Shown piece by piece: positions 43,507 to 54,728 of a stretch of DNA of 64,000 nt. Position 1 is the first letter of the stretch. Every line of letters starts with the position of its first letter. The position numbers and the translations under genes are program-made. This DNA is from Mastigamoeba balamuthi (taxonomy: Eukaryota > Evosea > Mastigamoebida > Mastigamoebidae). Below the pieces are notes generated by a model. That model was not told where the DNA came from, ran no database searches, and saw nothing but the letters and a program-made list of their open reading frames with translations. The DNA is taken from NCBI GenBank assembly GCA_902651635.1, contig CACRSC010000089.1:1-64000 (forward strand). Reading direction: 5' to 3'.

Positions 43507-45592
43507 ATGTCGTTTGCCAAGGACCTCGTCGTGCGCCCTTTGCCCCGCCCCTGCCCTCACACCCCCTCCCCGCCCTCTCACCCCCCTGTCCCCCCGCGTG
43601 TGTGTGTGCCCTCCAGGACGCGCTGCCGGTGCTGTACAAGCGGACAGAGGGCACGCTCAAGTCGACGCACGAGGTCGGCAGCTTCCTCAACAAGCTCACG
43701 GCCCTCCGCCGCGACTACGCCTCCAAGGTCCGCGGCCTCGTCGCCGCCTACGCCCAGCGCAAGCTGCTCGCCAACCCCAGCCTCGACGGGTGCGCCCCCT
43801 CCCCCCTCAGCCCCCAATTCAATTCAGAAACCAAATTTAACGTTATAACCGCGGGGCGCGCGCCGGGTCTCGAACCAAAAATCCGGTGACCCCCGGGCGA
43901 TACGGGTGTCGGCAGAACGGTGAGGAAGGCGGTGGTGAAGCTGGTGGAGGAGATCGAGGCGACGGTGGCGCTCGAGACCAACTACACGACGAAGCTGACG
44001 GAGCTCAGCGCCGAGATCGAGTCGTTCCGCCAGAAGCAGGAGGCGCGCAGGCGCAAGATGCAGGTCGAGGGCGAGACCATGATGAAGGACCTCGCCGCCC
44101 AGTACGAGACCAACCGCAAGGCAAGCAGCCGCTCCTCCGGTGGGGGGGAGGAGGGGAGAAGGGGGGAGGGGGGAGGGGCTGCTTGTCGTGTCGGTTCTGC
44201 AGCGCTGCACGCGGGCCCGCGGCGCCTGTGCGGGGAGGCGGGGGAAACGTCGCATCTCAAGAGGCGCATTCCTCTTTCTTTCCAGACCGTTTCTCAGGCG
44301 GTCGCGTTTTCGTTTTGCGCAACGTCCCGTTTCCCGTTATTTTTTTTCCCGCGAGGGGAACTGAGCACAAATAACAAACCTGTTTTGTTTTGTTTTGTTT
44401 TGTTCAGTTGTTCTGATTTTGCTCCGAACATCGAGGGGGCGCAGCTTCTGCTCCCGGCACGCATCTCACCGGGGCACACGGGCGCTGCGCTGCGCAGGCC
44501 AAGTCCAACTACAACATGCTGTCGCGCGAGGCGGAGAAGCAGCAGGTGGCGCTGGTCAAGGTGCAGGAGTCGTCCAAGTCGAGCCGCCTCGCGCAGGCCA
44601 CCACGCGCGCCTCTGCGGCCACCGAGCGCGCGCGCGCGGCCGAGAGCGAGTACCGCGAGTGCGTCCGCGCCACCAACGACTGCATCACCACCGTCTACGG
44701 CACCCGCATGCCCGCCCTGCTCACCGACTTCCAATCCCTCGAAGGTGAGTGCTCCCTTTCTCTCCCTCCCCCTCCCTGCGTGCCGGTTATTCACCGCAAC
44801 TCGATCGGTTTCGTCGCAGAGGAGCGCGTGTCCTTCATGCGCGACCGCCTGTCGAAGCACGCGTCGCACGTCACCACCGAGTTCCCCGAGTTCTACAACC
44901 GCAGCGCCAAGGCGCTGACCGAGAGCGCGACGGCCATCGACGTCGCCGCCGACATCGCCGAGTTTGTGACTGCCAACCGCACGGGCCACACGCAGCCCGC
45001 GCCGTGCCAGTTCGAGGCCTACCAGGCCGGCGCCTCCATGCCGCCCACTCAGCCCCCGCCCGCGGCGCCTCCGGTGTCCGGCTTCAAGTCCGCGGGCCTG
45101 CCGCCCGCCGTGGCCCCCGCGGCGTCGGCGGGCAGCGCCATCCCGCCCCCGTCTGCGCCCCCGCCGGCGTTCAACGGCTCGCCCGCGGGCCAGCAGCCGG
45201 CTGTGATGCTCGGGCGGCNCCCCGAGGGAGGGGCCGAGGGCGACGTGCCGCCGCCCGCGGAGCCCGACGACAACGTGCCGCCGCCCAGCGTCCCGCCGCC
45301 AGACCTGCAGCAGCCGCAGGGCACCGCGAGCAACGACTCGTCGTCGCGGGACGTGGCGCCGCCCTCGGCTGCCGAGGGCGGGATGATCGAGGTGAACCTG
45401 CGCGTGAGGGCGCTGTTCGACTACGAGGCCACGTGCGACAACGAGATGTCGTTCACGGCGGGCGAGGTGCTCAGCGTGACGGAGCAGGACGCCAGCGGCT
45501 GGTGGTTCGCGACCAAAGAGAAGCCCGGGCCCGACGGCACGTGCTCGGAGGGCTTCATCCCTCAGAACTACGTCGAGGTCATTCCCTCGTGA
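43507..45592 (+). CDS. F-BAR and SH3 domain protein
   Basis: Membrane-bending adaptor linking curved membrane to actin. The ATG at 43507 reads MSFAKDL, then an intron to about 43617, then DALPVLYKRTEGTLKSTHEV and LTALRRDYASKVRGL, the FCH start of an F-BAR domain. Coiled-coil helices continue over three more exons (VRKAVVKLVEEIEATVALET, KSNYNMLSREAEKQQVALVK, EERVSFMRDRLSKHASHVTT). A Pro-rich linker (many PPP runs, potential SH3 ligands) leads to a C-terminal SH3 domain: VRALFDYEATCDNEMSF, GWWFATKE and GFIPQNYVEVI. The ALFDY, WW and PQNYV hallmarks are intact. One undetermined base (n) lies at 45219 in the linker, so one residue is unknown. Tail to tail with the formin gene, 180 bp away; both act on actin, but shared regulation is not shown. 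Confidence 0.92.
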
Positions 45593-45772
45593 CCTTCCCC
45601 CTGTGCCCCGCCTCCCCTCCCCCCCCCCCCTCCCGCAAGCCTTGTCTCCCTCCCCTCCACACCCACTCCGGCAGAGCAAACACAATTGTTGTCTCATTCA
45701 ACGGTCGCCCGCCTCCCCAATTAAAATGCCTGTGCGGAATCAGGAAATGAGGAGTTGGGAGGGGGAGCGCGC

Positions 45773-48550
45773 TCAGTGCGGCGCCTGGCCCGCGGAGCCG
45801 ATGACGGCCAGCAGGGCCTTGGCCTTCTCGAACTCCTCTGCGGAGACCGACCGCCACGCGCTGCGGTTGCGGCGGCGCTCCTCCTGCGCGAGCTCCTTGG
45901 CGTTGGCCGAGCGCGCGGCGTCGACGGCCTCGCGGAACTGCTGCAGCGTCGAGAAGAACTCCTCGGGCGCCGCCGCCTGCTCGGGCTCCTCGCCGTAGTA
46001 CTCGAGCAGGCTGCCGAACTCCATCTGCGCGCGCTTGACCGCCAGGTCCAGCGTCGCGGACATGGACGCCGCGTTCATCACGAACTCGCGCAGGCGCGCC
46101 TTGAAGCGGGCGTCGTCGGGCCCGCTGGCCGCCGAGGAGAGCTCGCCCTGGGCCGCCTTGATGCCGTCGTCGAGCTCCGCGAGGTCCGCCTGCAGCAGCT
46201 GCAGCGAGCCGCTCTTGGCAGCCTCGGCCACGCCCGCGATCTCGTCCGACACGCTGACGACGCCGTCCTCGCTCGAGCACACGTACGTCATGTAGCGCAG
46301 CAGGTTCGTCCCGCCGTCCCCGGACCTCGTCTCCGCGAGCTGCGGCGTGCGGGCTGTCAGGGGGTGGCGTTGGCTGAGCGTGGCTGCAGTGCCGTACGCG
46401 GGTGAGGCTGCTGAGCTTGAAGCCCCTGGCGTTGCCCCTGAAGCTGCCCGCGTTGAGGAAGTTGCCGATCGCCAGTATGACCTCGAGCCACTTCTTGAAC
46501 AGCGTGCTCCCGCGCAGCTGGCAGCACGCCAGCATGATCGCCCCGGTCCCCTGCGCGGCCGTGGGTCAGCCGAGCCGTCGAGGGAGAGCAGGAATGCGAA
46601 CCTTCTCGATGTTGCCCGCCAGCGTGTCGAAGCGCAGAGCAGCCTCGACGCAGTGGAACTTGGCCGGGATGTTCGGAACAGGGAGGAGCTCTAGGAAGAG
46701 CTGCTCTGCCTTGGCGAGCTGGTGCAGGTCCCCGTTGTAGGCTCTGAGCAGCTCCATCTGCGTTCGTTGCGCTGTGAGCAGTGGCCAAGGAGAGCAAAGC
46801 GCGCCTCGTCCGAGGTGGGCAGCGCCTTCCGGAGAGTCCGTATGGCCTCGAGGGTGAGAGCAGCCCGGTTGATCTCGATCAAGGCCTTCTTCGCCTCAGA
46901 GGGCGCCAGCTTGAGCTGCGAGAGCACAATCGCTGCGCCCAACGCCCGTACCGTTCAGTCACAGCCCATAGAACACTGGTGGATGCGCACAGATGTTGCT
47001 GCCCTTCTTCTGGTCGAGGATGGTCACAGCCTTGGCGCCCGACACCCCAGAGGCCGCTGCGAGCAGTGGAGGCACCCTCAGTGCTCACCCCACACCGTTG
47101 CTGAGCCGCGTACAGCGGTGGTTGGCGGAGACCTGCTGCTGGAAGAGCCTCGTCAGCGTGCGCACGTCGACGGGGCACGCGGCCACCGACGACCAGAACT
47201 CCGCCGCCCTCGCCTTGCCGTCGGGCAGCTTGTTCCACGCGAGCTGCTTCAGCTTTGGCCCCTTGGCGTCTGTCCCGTGCCCCTCACAGCAGTCAGTTCC
47301 TCCGCTCAGTTGATTCCTCCCGCGTACCGTCGGCCCTCTTCTTCGCTCCCGGAGGCGGCGGTGGCGGTGGCGCGTTCACCTCTGGCGGCGGCGGGGGAGG
47401 CGGCGGAGGCGGAGGGGGAGCGCCAGCCGGCGGAGGCACAGCGCCAGGCGCTGGCGGGGGCGGGGGCGATACACTGGGCGGTGTTGCCATCCGTTGCGCT
47501 CCGAGGAAGGGCGACGGTCTCGCAGGCTGCTGCTGCTGCGCTGCTGCAGGCACCGCGGACCTCTGCGCGGGCTCCGGGGGCTGGGACACCGGCAGCCTCT
47601 GCTGCGGGGCCGCGGGCGCCGCGCGGGCCACCTGCGGAGCGGGCCCCGGAGGGCTCGGGGGCACCGGGGACGCGGGCTTCGCTGTGGTCTGCGTGGGCGA
47701 TGCGGGCGCTGCCGTGGCCGTCATGACGCGCGACCTCCTGTTGGGGTTCGAGTACGAGTGCACCGGCACGGGCGCCGCAGAGGGCACCGGCGGGCTCGGA
47801 GGGGGCTGGACCGACGCGGACGTGGCGCTGACGCGGGGCGACGTCTGCGAGGCCGTCGTCGGGGACCCACGGAGACGCGTGACCTCGTCCGCCAGCGCTG
47901 CGAGCAGCTCGTCCTTGGCGACCAGCTGCCCCTGGGCCTTCTTGAGCTCCTCCTGCAGCGTGGCCCTGCGCGCCTTCTCCACCTCGAACTGCTGCCTGAG
48001 GTCCTCGCTGCGCCCCCCCGGAGCGTGAGATCGCGTGCGCTGCTGTGGGCCTCTCAGGTGCCTTTTCTGGAGCTCCTCCTCGAACAGCAGCAGCTCCTCG
48101 ACCATCTCGTCGCGCTCCGTCTTGATCTGCTTCAGCTCGCCGCTGGCCTCTGTCCACCACTGCTTCAGCACCGCCAGCTGCTCCGCGGCGCCCCTGCGAT
48201 GACGCAGCACACGCGATGCAACGCGCCAGAGATACGCGGAACAGACGCCACCGCGGGGAAAAATGGTCACACAACGCAACGACGGGCTCGCGGCGGTGGG
48301 CAGAGGCGCGATACAGCCGGGCGAGATCGTCGAGAGAGCGACTCGCGCGGGCAGAGTCGTCGAAGACGCTCTGGGGCAGGAATCCGAGCGGGCTGCTCTG
48401 CTTGTTGAGGCCCTGCGCCCCGCCGCTGTCGCTGGTACTCTCAGAGAGCTGCTCCGCGAGGGCCGTCGTCTGGCCCAGCGACGACGAGACCAGGACGCTC
48501 TGGCGCCTGAGCAGGCAGACGCTGAGCCGTCGCGAGCGTCGGTCTCCCAT
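45773..48550 (-). CDS. Formin (FH1-FH2)
   Basis: Actin nucleator and elongation factor. The ATG at 48550 gives MGDRRSRRLSVCLLRRQSVL. A coiled coil (TERDEMVEELLLFEEELQKR, VEKARRATLQEELKKAQGQL) precedes a Pro-rich FH1 region with long poly-Pro runs around 47370-47480 that would bind profilin. The FH2 domain begins KLKQLAWNKLPDGKARAAEF and continues with ELLRAYNGDLHQLAKAEQLF, FKKWLEVILAIGNFLNAGSF and the hallmark GNARGFKLSSLTR, then GTNLLRYMTYVCSSEDGVVS. The end lies at 45773. No GTPase-binding/FH3 region or DAD motif was recognised, so autoinhibition of the diaphanous type is not evident; the N-terminal coiled coil may replace it. Several short introns interrupt FH2 (near 46340-46400, 46560-46600, 46770, 46940, 47050-47110 and 47265-47330). 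Confidence 0.92.
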
Positions 48551-48847
48551 GCGGGCGGTACGCGGTATGCGGGTCCCTTGAAAACTCAAACTGGCGCAAA
48601 ATCACCACCCGAAATAGTTAGTACTAAATGACCAATGATCTCATTCTTTTCAATTGGTCACAACCGAGTTCCAAGAAAACTGTCAATTCCCACGGAAAAA
48701 TGCGACGTGCAGCACTCAGAGACGGAGAACCGCTTGAAAGAAGGGCCTGTGAAGGCAATGTTCGAGGGATTTGTATTGTATTGCCTCTGCTGTGATGAAC
48801 AAACAGCGCAGTTGAAAGGCCATCAGCGCGTGGTGGGGTGATGCTGA

Positions 48848-49164
48848 TCAGGGGGTGGGAGCAGCCATGGCAATGGCAGTCAGCTTGGACAGAATGGACC
48901 CGGCAGCGACGTTGCCCGCGAACGCCTGAGCACTGGCAGCAACAGACCCCGCAGTGATCCCCGCCTGGCCGATGCCCAGCATTGTAGCAGCGATAGGGGC
49001 ACACCCAGCGAGCAGGCAGATGCCTCCCACAGTCCCCACAGTGGCGGCGGCAAGCAGGCCCATAGCTCTTTCTATCAGGGCCAACAACAACTTGTGAAGC
49101 GCCAGACACGTGGCCTGCTTCACAAAATCCGGCGCAACCCACTGGGTCTCTCCTGCTGACGTGT
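48848..49164 (-). CDS. ISG12/IFI6-like small hydrophobic protein
   Basis: The C-terminal part (GQAGITAGSVAASAQAFAGN, then VAAGSILSKLTAIAMAA) matches the repeated Gly/Ala pattern of the interferon-inducible ISG12 (IFI6/IFI27) motif, preceded by a hydrophobic helix (LLAAATVGTVGGICLLAG). The family consists of short, mostly helical membrane proteins reported in mitochondria, ER or nuclear envelope. From the in-frame ATG at 49063 the product would be 71 residues. The reading frame is open further upstream (DTSAGETQWVAPDFVKQATC) to a possible acceptor AG at 49165-49167, so an upstream exon is likely but was not found. The stop TGA is at 48848-48850. The family match was judged by eye. Confidence 0.65.
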
Positions 49165-49682
49165 CTGCGAAACAGAGTGCGGGAGTGGCTCAACCAGGGG
49201 TCTTCTACACCGCATCCAAACGTCAGACGTGCGTGGCCTCCTTCCTCTATCCGGGCCAACCAATGGGCCTGTCTCCCTGCTGTGTAAAGACGCAGCGTGA
49301 CAGTGTACTATTTGAAAAGTAAAAACGCACTGCCACAATGGAATATGTGACGCAGCTGCTGCCGCCACTCCGTGAGGCCGGGTACCACATGAATGAAGCG
49401 CACTGAGTATAACTAACCACATACGTAGCCCCAGTGACAGTAGCAAGAGAATCGACTGCCCATTAAGCCCAGCAACGGTTTGTGATACAAACACTTGCCC
49501 CAACTTTCCGCCGTGCCAAGAGCGCGGGTGTTGCCTCCAGTGTGGCGCTCTACGCCATCTGCTGGGTTGGGAATGTGCACACCGACCGAACTACTCTGCC
49601 ATGACTCTGAATACGTGTCGGTTGTGCCTTGGTGGTGTCTGAGCGTGTGTGTGCCAGGTCTGTGTGGTGCTATGTGGGTGCT
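49165..49682. other. Intergenic region, possible 5' exon of the ISG12-like gene
   Basis: No confident gene. The first exon of the ISG12-like gene may lie in the lower part; no ATG-containing exon could be joined in frame. Confidence 0.4.
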
Positions 49683-52028
49683 TCATAGCTTCTCCGACTC
49701 GCTGGACCTCGAGTCGGAGAAGACGACGGACTTCTTCGGAGTGGATGCCGATGTCGACGTGTCGTCTTCGTCCTTGCGCTCCAGGCTGCGCACTCCCGCC
49801 GACGTCACCGCGCTCCACAGCCCAGACATAAACGTCCGCGTCGCCTTCGCGTTCCTCGAGTGCACACCCGCGCGCACGCGCGCCAGCAGCGACCCCGCCA
49901 GCGCCAGCGCCGGTGACGCCGAGAGCCTGTACATCGCGTAGAACCCCACCGACACCGTGTTGGTGTCGAGGAACCGCGGGACCGTGTCGGTGGCGACGAG
50001 GTGAACGACCTCGCGGACCGCCAAGTCGAACGCGTTGGCGTCGCCCGGCGTCGACGCGTCGGCGCGCCGCAGGGCAGCGCTGCGGGCCGCCGCGCTCACG
50101 TTGAGCGACGAGGCCGAGTCCGGGTCGAAGTACGTCTGCGCGATCGCGGCCGCCACGTCGCGGGCGCTCGCGTCCCAGTCGTCCGACGCCACCGAGGGCG
50201 ACAGCTCGCACATCTGGCGGTACAGCGAGACGTCGACGAGGAACTGCACGTTCTCGGCCGACTCGTTCTGGACGCCGAAGGCCTTGAGGCACTCGACGAG
50301 CAGCGGGTCCGCGAGGATCTGGTCGAGCTGCACCGTGCGGTCCGCGGGGGCCTCGGCCGGGGCGCAGAGCAGGTCGAGGGCCGGCGAGAGCCCCGCCGAG
50401 GCCCACGCGCACTGGGGCAGCGCCAGCGCGCACATCTCGCGCGCCTCGTTGAGCTGCCGCTGCACGTGCAGGGCCCGGAGCGACCGCTCGAGCCGCGTGC
50501 GCATCATGTCGACGAGGTGGCACAGCTGGCAGCCCAGCTCGCCGATCTCGTCGCCGCCCGACGAGTACTCCGCGAGCTCCGCCTCGTCGACGGCGTCGGC
50601 CCCGAGCGCGGCGGTCATCTTCGAGAGCACCGCGGCGTCAGGCAGCGCTCCGGGCAGCTTGGCGACGACGTCGAGGAGCTGGACGAGTGGCCGGATGACG
50701 TAGAAGTGCAGGATGAAGAGCCCGACGACGTACGAGACGAGCACGAGGCCGCCGAGCACGCAGCCCGCGATGACGATGCTGTCCACCGCCTCGCGCATCG
50801 CCACCTGCGGCACGTCGACGCGGAACACGACCGGCGCGAACTCGAAGCCCCGGATCTCGCTCCTCACCGTGAAGTACGCTGGGAAAGCGGCGACGCCCAG
50901 TGAGAAAACCGGGGGGAATTGCCGACTCCCAGAGGGAAAAACCAACAAAACCGCACCGACGGAGTGGTCGCGGGTGCTGGCGAGGTGCGGGGGGCACGTG
51001 CGGAGGCCGCCCTCGGCGTCGAGGTCGCTGGCGCGGACGCTCTCGACGGCGATGTCGGGCGACAGCCAGCGGTGGCGGCGCTGCGGGAACCACGAGGGGC
51101 GCAGCCGAGACGCGGCGCTGCGGGCCGACGCCGGCATGGCGCCCGGGGCGTCGGGCGACCACATGGAGACGCAGGCCGAGGCGGTGGCCAGCGTCACGTT
51201 GAGGCCGAAGTCGTCGAGGAACTTCCCGAGGGCCATGTAGCCGACGTTGGCCCCGTCGGAGCCGCGGACGACGGGGACGAAGCCCAAGGGGATCGCGGGG
51301 CTGTCGGCCAGCGACACGACGCCCGCCCACCGCGGCCGCATGTTGCCGCACGACAGGGTGCCGTTGCGGAAGAACGCGGGGACCGGGGCGAGGGCCCCGG
51401 ACCTGTTGAAGCAGAGCTGGAACGACGGGGCGCAGGCGGAGCTGAAGACGAAGAGGCAGCTGATGACCGGGGCGCCCTCGCTGACGGCAGCCCCGCGCTG
51501 CACGAACGTGCCCGTCGCCCAGCGCATGAACGCGCTCGTGTTGCCCGCCGACAGCGCCTCGACGGCCTCGACGGTCTCCGTGGCCTTGGTGATGGGCTCC
51601 AGCCCCTCCTGGGCGGACGTTAGTTTTTCTTCTCGCAGTACAGAAGTGTGCGTGGGCGCTGGGGGGGACCACCACCGAGACAACACTGCAGGAGAACTCC
51701 ACCCACCCCACCACAGGCCCGTCGCAGGGGGTGGGGGAGAGACTCGCCTGGATCCAGCTGTAGATGCTCACCATCATGTTCACGGCGCGCCCGGCGTCGC
51801 CACGCGCGCAGTCGTCGTCGTACTCGCGGATGTAGAGCGCGAGGTAGACCGTCATGCCGGCGAACACAGCCACTTCGGTGTGGGGCGAGAGGCGGTGGAA
51901 ATTCAGTCGAACAGAGGACACACAGAGGACAGCCAGCGAGGGGCACAGCGCTGGGGAGAGGACGCACGGATGACGCAGAGCACGGCGACGCCGCTCAGGA
52001 GGACGCGCCCGCGCAGCCCGACGTGCAT
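49683..52028 (-). CDS. Two-TM sensor receptor with HAMP and RGS domains
   Basis: Predicted plasma-membrane regulator of G-protein signalling. The ATG at 52028 starts MHVGLRGRVLLSGVAVLC, the first membrane helix. An extracellular region of about 300 residues follows (VNMMVSIYSWIQ, ATETVEAVEALSAGNTSAFM, MRPRWAGVVSLADSPAIPLG), resembling the sensor regions of bacterial two-component receptors (CHASE-like) without a clear subtype. A second helix (SIVIAGCVLGGLVLVSYVVG) is followed directly by a HAMP linker (YVIRPLVQLLDVVAKL, GGDEIGELGCQLCHLVDMMR). The C-terminal half is an RGS domain: LDQILADPLLVECLKAFGVQ, NESAENVQFLVDVSLYRQM, then AFDLAVREVVHLVATDTVPR. The tail is Ser/Thr/Asp-rich. RGS domains speed GTP hydrolysis by G-alpha. 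Two introns lie near 51610-51750 and 51870-51990. Confidence 0.82.
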
Positions 52029-52367
52029 TGTGCCCCCGCTCGCTGCAGCGGCTTTAGGGGGGTCAGTGCAGGCCCGTCCGGGTTTGTTCACACAATGTTC
52101 GAAATGTTCGCCCGAGAGGACCGACCGGACGATGACGGATATTGGTGCACCGGAGGTTCACTTTTCGTTCCTGTCGGGCCGATGATATCTCTGGTATTCC
52201 TCTCCCGAAATGGCCAATGAACAAACACACACTCTTTTCTCCCGTCGTGGGCGACGCCGCAATCATCGGTGGTGGCAAATGCGCAGACGCTCTCCTCAGC
52301 CCGTGTGGCCCGGATCCGACGGGCCCCCGCGCGACGGTCCTTCCCCCCGAGCCACGCCGGGTCTCCC
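52029..52367. other. Intergenic region
   Basis: Spacer between two minus-strand genes. It holds the 5' leader of the RGS receptor and the 3' region of the cysteine-rich gene; no separate gene seen. Confidence 0.5.
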
Positions 52368-53980
52368 TCACGCTTCTCCGCTGTGGTTCGGCCGCAGCAC
52401 GACGCTGCCCGTCGCGGGGTCGATGACGTCAGGCCCGCAGCTCTCGAGCGCGATGTCGATGTCCGTCGACTCGACGTCGTAGACGGGCGCGGCGCTCCTG
52501 ATGGCCGCCGCGAAGAGCGCAGGGGGCGGCGTGATGGCCCTGTCGAGCAGCACGGGCACGGGGCTGCAGCCGTCGAGCACAACGGTGCTGCCCAGGCCGG
52601 CCCCGTAGAGGCAGCCCGCGGTGGTGGTGCCACAGGCCAGCGGGTTGGCGTAGGCGAGCGACGACTGCGGGGTGAAGGCGCTGTTGGGGTCGGCCATCCG
52701 CGAGACGTCGACGAGCTCGAGCTGCCGCTTGGTGCTCTGCGGCCACACGCGCCGGAGGACCAGCGCCACGGCCACCGCCACGCAGGCGCCGACGGCGACG
52801 AGGCCCACGACGGACCCCACGATGGCCGCCACGACGACCTTCTCCCTGGTCGCCCCCACCCCCTCGTCTGCCGCAGAGAGGTGTCCTCGCGTCAGTCTTG
52901 CGCACTCCCAGGGCCACGAGGGGGGTTATCGCACATTGGTGGCAGAGGCCGCTGGGGTGGGGCTCCCCGGCCACGCACGTGCAACTCCGGCAGTCGGGGT
53001 CGAACCTGTACGTGGTGTCGCACTGCTCGCCGGCGTCCAGGAGCCCGTTGCCGCACGTGGTGCAGCCGCTGGCCGCACTGTCCGGCACGGTGCCCGCCAC
53101 GCACGTGCAGTTCCGAGTGCAGTTGGCCGCTGTGTCGCACTGCTCCCCCGCGTCCACCACCCCGTTCCCGCACACTGCAGGCCCACAGCCCAGAGCCCGT
53201 CAGCGAGAGGCCTCGCGGCGATGGGGCGAGCGCGCACGGGTGCAGAGCCCTCGTGGCAGCGGCAGGGCGCCGGGCGAGCACGTGCAGTTGGCGGTGCAGA
53301 GGGCCGAGCCGTCGCACTGCTCCCCGGGCTCGAGCAGAGCGTTGCCGCAGCCGCGCTCGAGGACGTCGATGGCGAGGTTCCTGCCCACGTCGCCAGCCCA
53401 CACCGGGTGCGTCCTGTTGCAGCCGCAGCACCCCGTGACCTCGTAGGACGCGGGCGTCCCGGAGAACGCGTAGCTGAACGTGGCCGCGTCGCCGCTCGTC
53501 GCGTTGAGCGTCGCGGGCCGCTGGACTGTCGCCGCCCACCGCGAGCAGCGCTCGTCGGTACACCTGCCGTAGCGCACGCTGCACTCCAGCTGGCCTGCAG
53601 CGGGACACTCGGGTGGGTGAGCGAGCCTGCCAGAAACCGGTGCGACCCGGCGGTTGTGTTGAGAAAAACCGCGTCCGATTTCACGTCCCCGTCTCGGAAT
53701 AGAAGGCCGTCGGAATACCGGAACGCCCGCGCAAGCAAAACGCGCAGTGCACGTCTGTGGGAGCAGGGGCCGGGGCGACCAACGCACTGTCGTTGCACTC
53801 GGGGTCGACGACGGCGGTCAGCGTGATGAGCACCGTGTCGCCGCGGAATGCCGTGATCCTCGTGGGGAAGTCGGGCACGAGGTGCACTGCGCTGACGCTG
53901 CAGGACAGCGCTGCTGGCAGGCACGCGAGCGAGGCGGCCACGGCGGCCACGGCGGCGACCTGCGCGATCCAGCAGCCCAT
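52368..53980 (-). CDS. Cysteine-rich (DUF4215-like) type I membrane protein, copy 1
   Basis: Function unknown. Signal peptide MGCWIAQVAAVAAVAASLAC (start 53980), then an N-terminal domain (CSVSAVHLVPDFPTRITAFR, LECSVRYGRCTDERC, YEVTGCCGCNRTHPVWAGDV). Three or four repeats follow of C-G-N-x-x-x-x-x-G-E-Q-C-D (CGNALLEPGEQCDGSALC, CGNGVVDAGEQCDTAANC, CGNGLLDAGEQCDTTYRF), the DUF4215 or Myxococcus cysteine-repeat pattern. A transmembrane helix (VVVAAIVGSVVGLVAVGACV) precedes a cytoplasmic tail with PLACGTTTAGC, VVLDGCSPVPVLLD, YDVESTDIDIALESC and PDVIDPATGSV. The same tail occurs in the neighbouring paralogue at 54729. Introns lie near 53700, 53600, 53200 and 52900. It is probably a surface receptor whose tail binds a partner. 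Confidence 0.78.
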
Positions 53981-54728
53981 GGCGAGCGGTCCCAGTGTCC
54001 CCAGGTGGCTCGGGACGTGCGTGGCGAGGCTGCAGGGTGCCCGGGGTCTGTGGGGCCGAGAGGGGGACTGCTGTGTTGTGTTGTTGGGACGGAGGGGTGC
54101 AGTCTGCCGTTTTCCTTTTTGTCGGATAATCTAGAGGAGCGGATTTTGATTCTCCGAGATTCGGGTTCTCGAGCGAAGGGTTCCAGAGCTGCAGGGGGTT
54201 TGCGACTCGTTGTGCGGTGTGCGGAAGAGATCCAGCGAAGTACAGCGTCGGGACCCGTAAAGACGCGGTTCGGATATCCGGCAGAACAGAGTTACAGTTT
54301 TCCCTTCACAAACCCCTGACATCGGGGGGAACAAGCTGACAAGCGCCTATCATACCGGCCTTCCCCGTTCTCTGGGCAAGCAGAAAGGGTCAGACCGCTC
54401 TTGTTAACTTGACTTCGCAATCACACCTCGCAGATCATCATCGCCGCACCTTCCATGCATGTTTGTTTATCTTACTAAAGCTACCTTGCTCGCTTATCGA
54501 ACGGTGAGCGTTCTTGCACGAGCGGCGCTCCAATGATTCCTCCCCTTGTGCCTTGCCGCCGCAGAGAACCACATTCGGGAAGAGGACAAGCGTTCCATCG
54601 AACTGGGTGACTGGCACCGAGGAACAGACCCCCCACTATCACGCAGCATTCAATTTTTGAAATCATAAGCGCTGCATTACTGGCTGAGGGACCGCGTTGC
54701 CCGTCGTCGCCGAGAGACTAGTGAGGCG
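53981..54728. other. Intergenic region between the cysteine-rich paralogues
   Basis: 748 bp with no recognised gene. The 54340-54700 part is AT-richer than the coding flanks. Confidence 0.5.

Noticed and set aside
43855-43915. Possible tRNA on the minus strand (GGTTCGAGACC resembles a B box)
   Set aside because: The T-stem does not pair and no acceptor stem or anticodon arm could be formed; it sits in an F-BAR intron.
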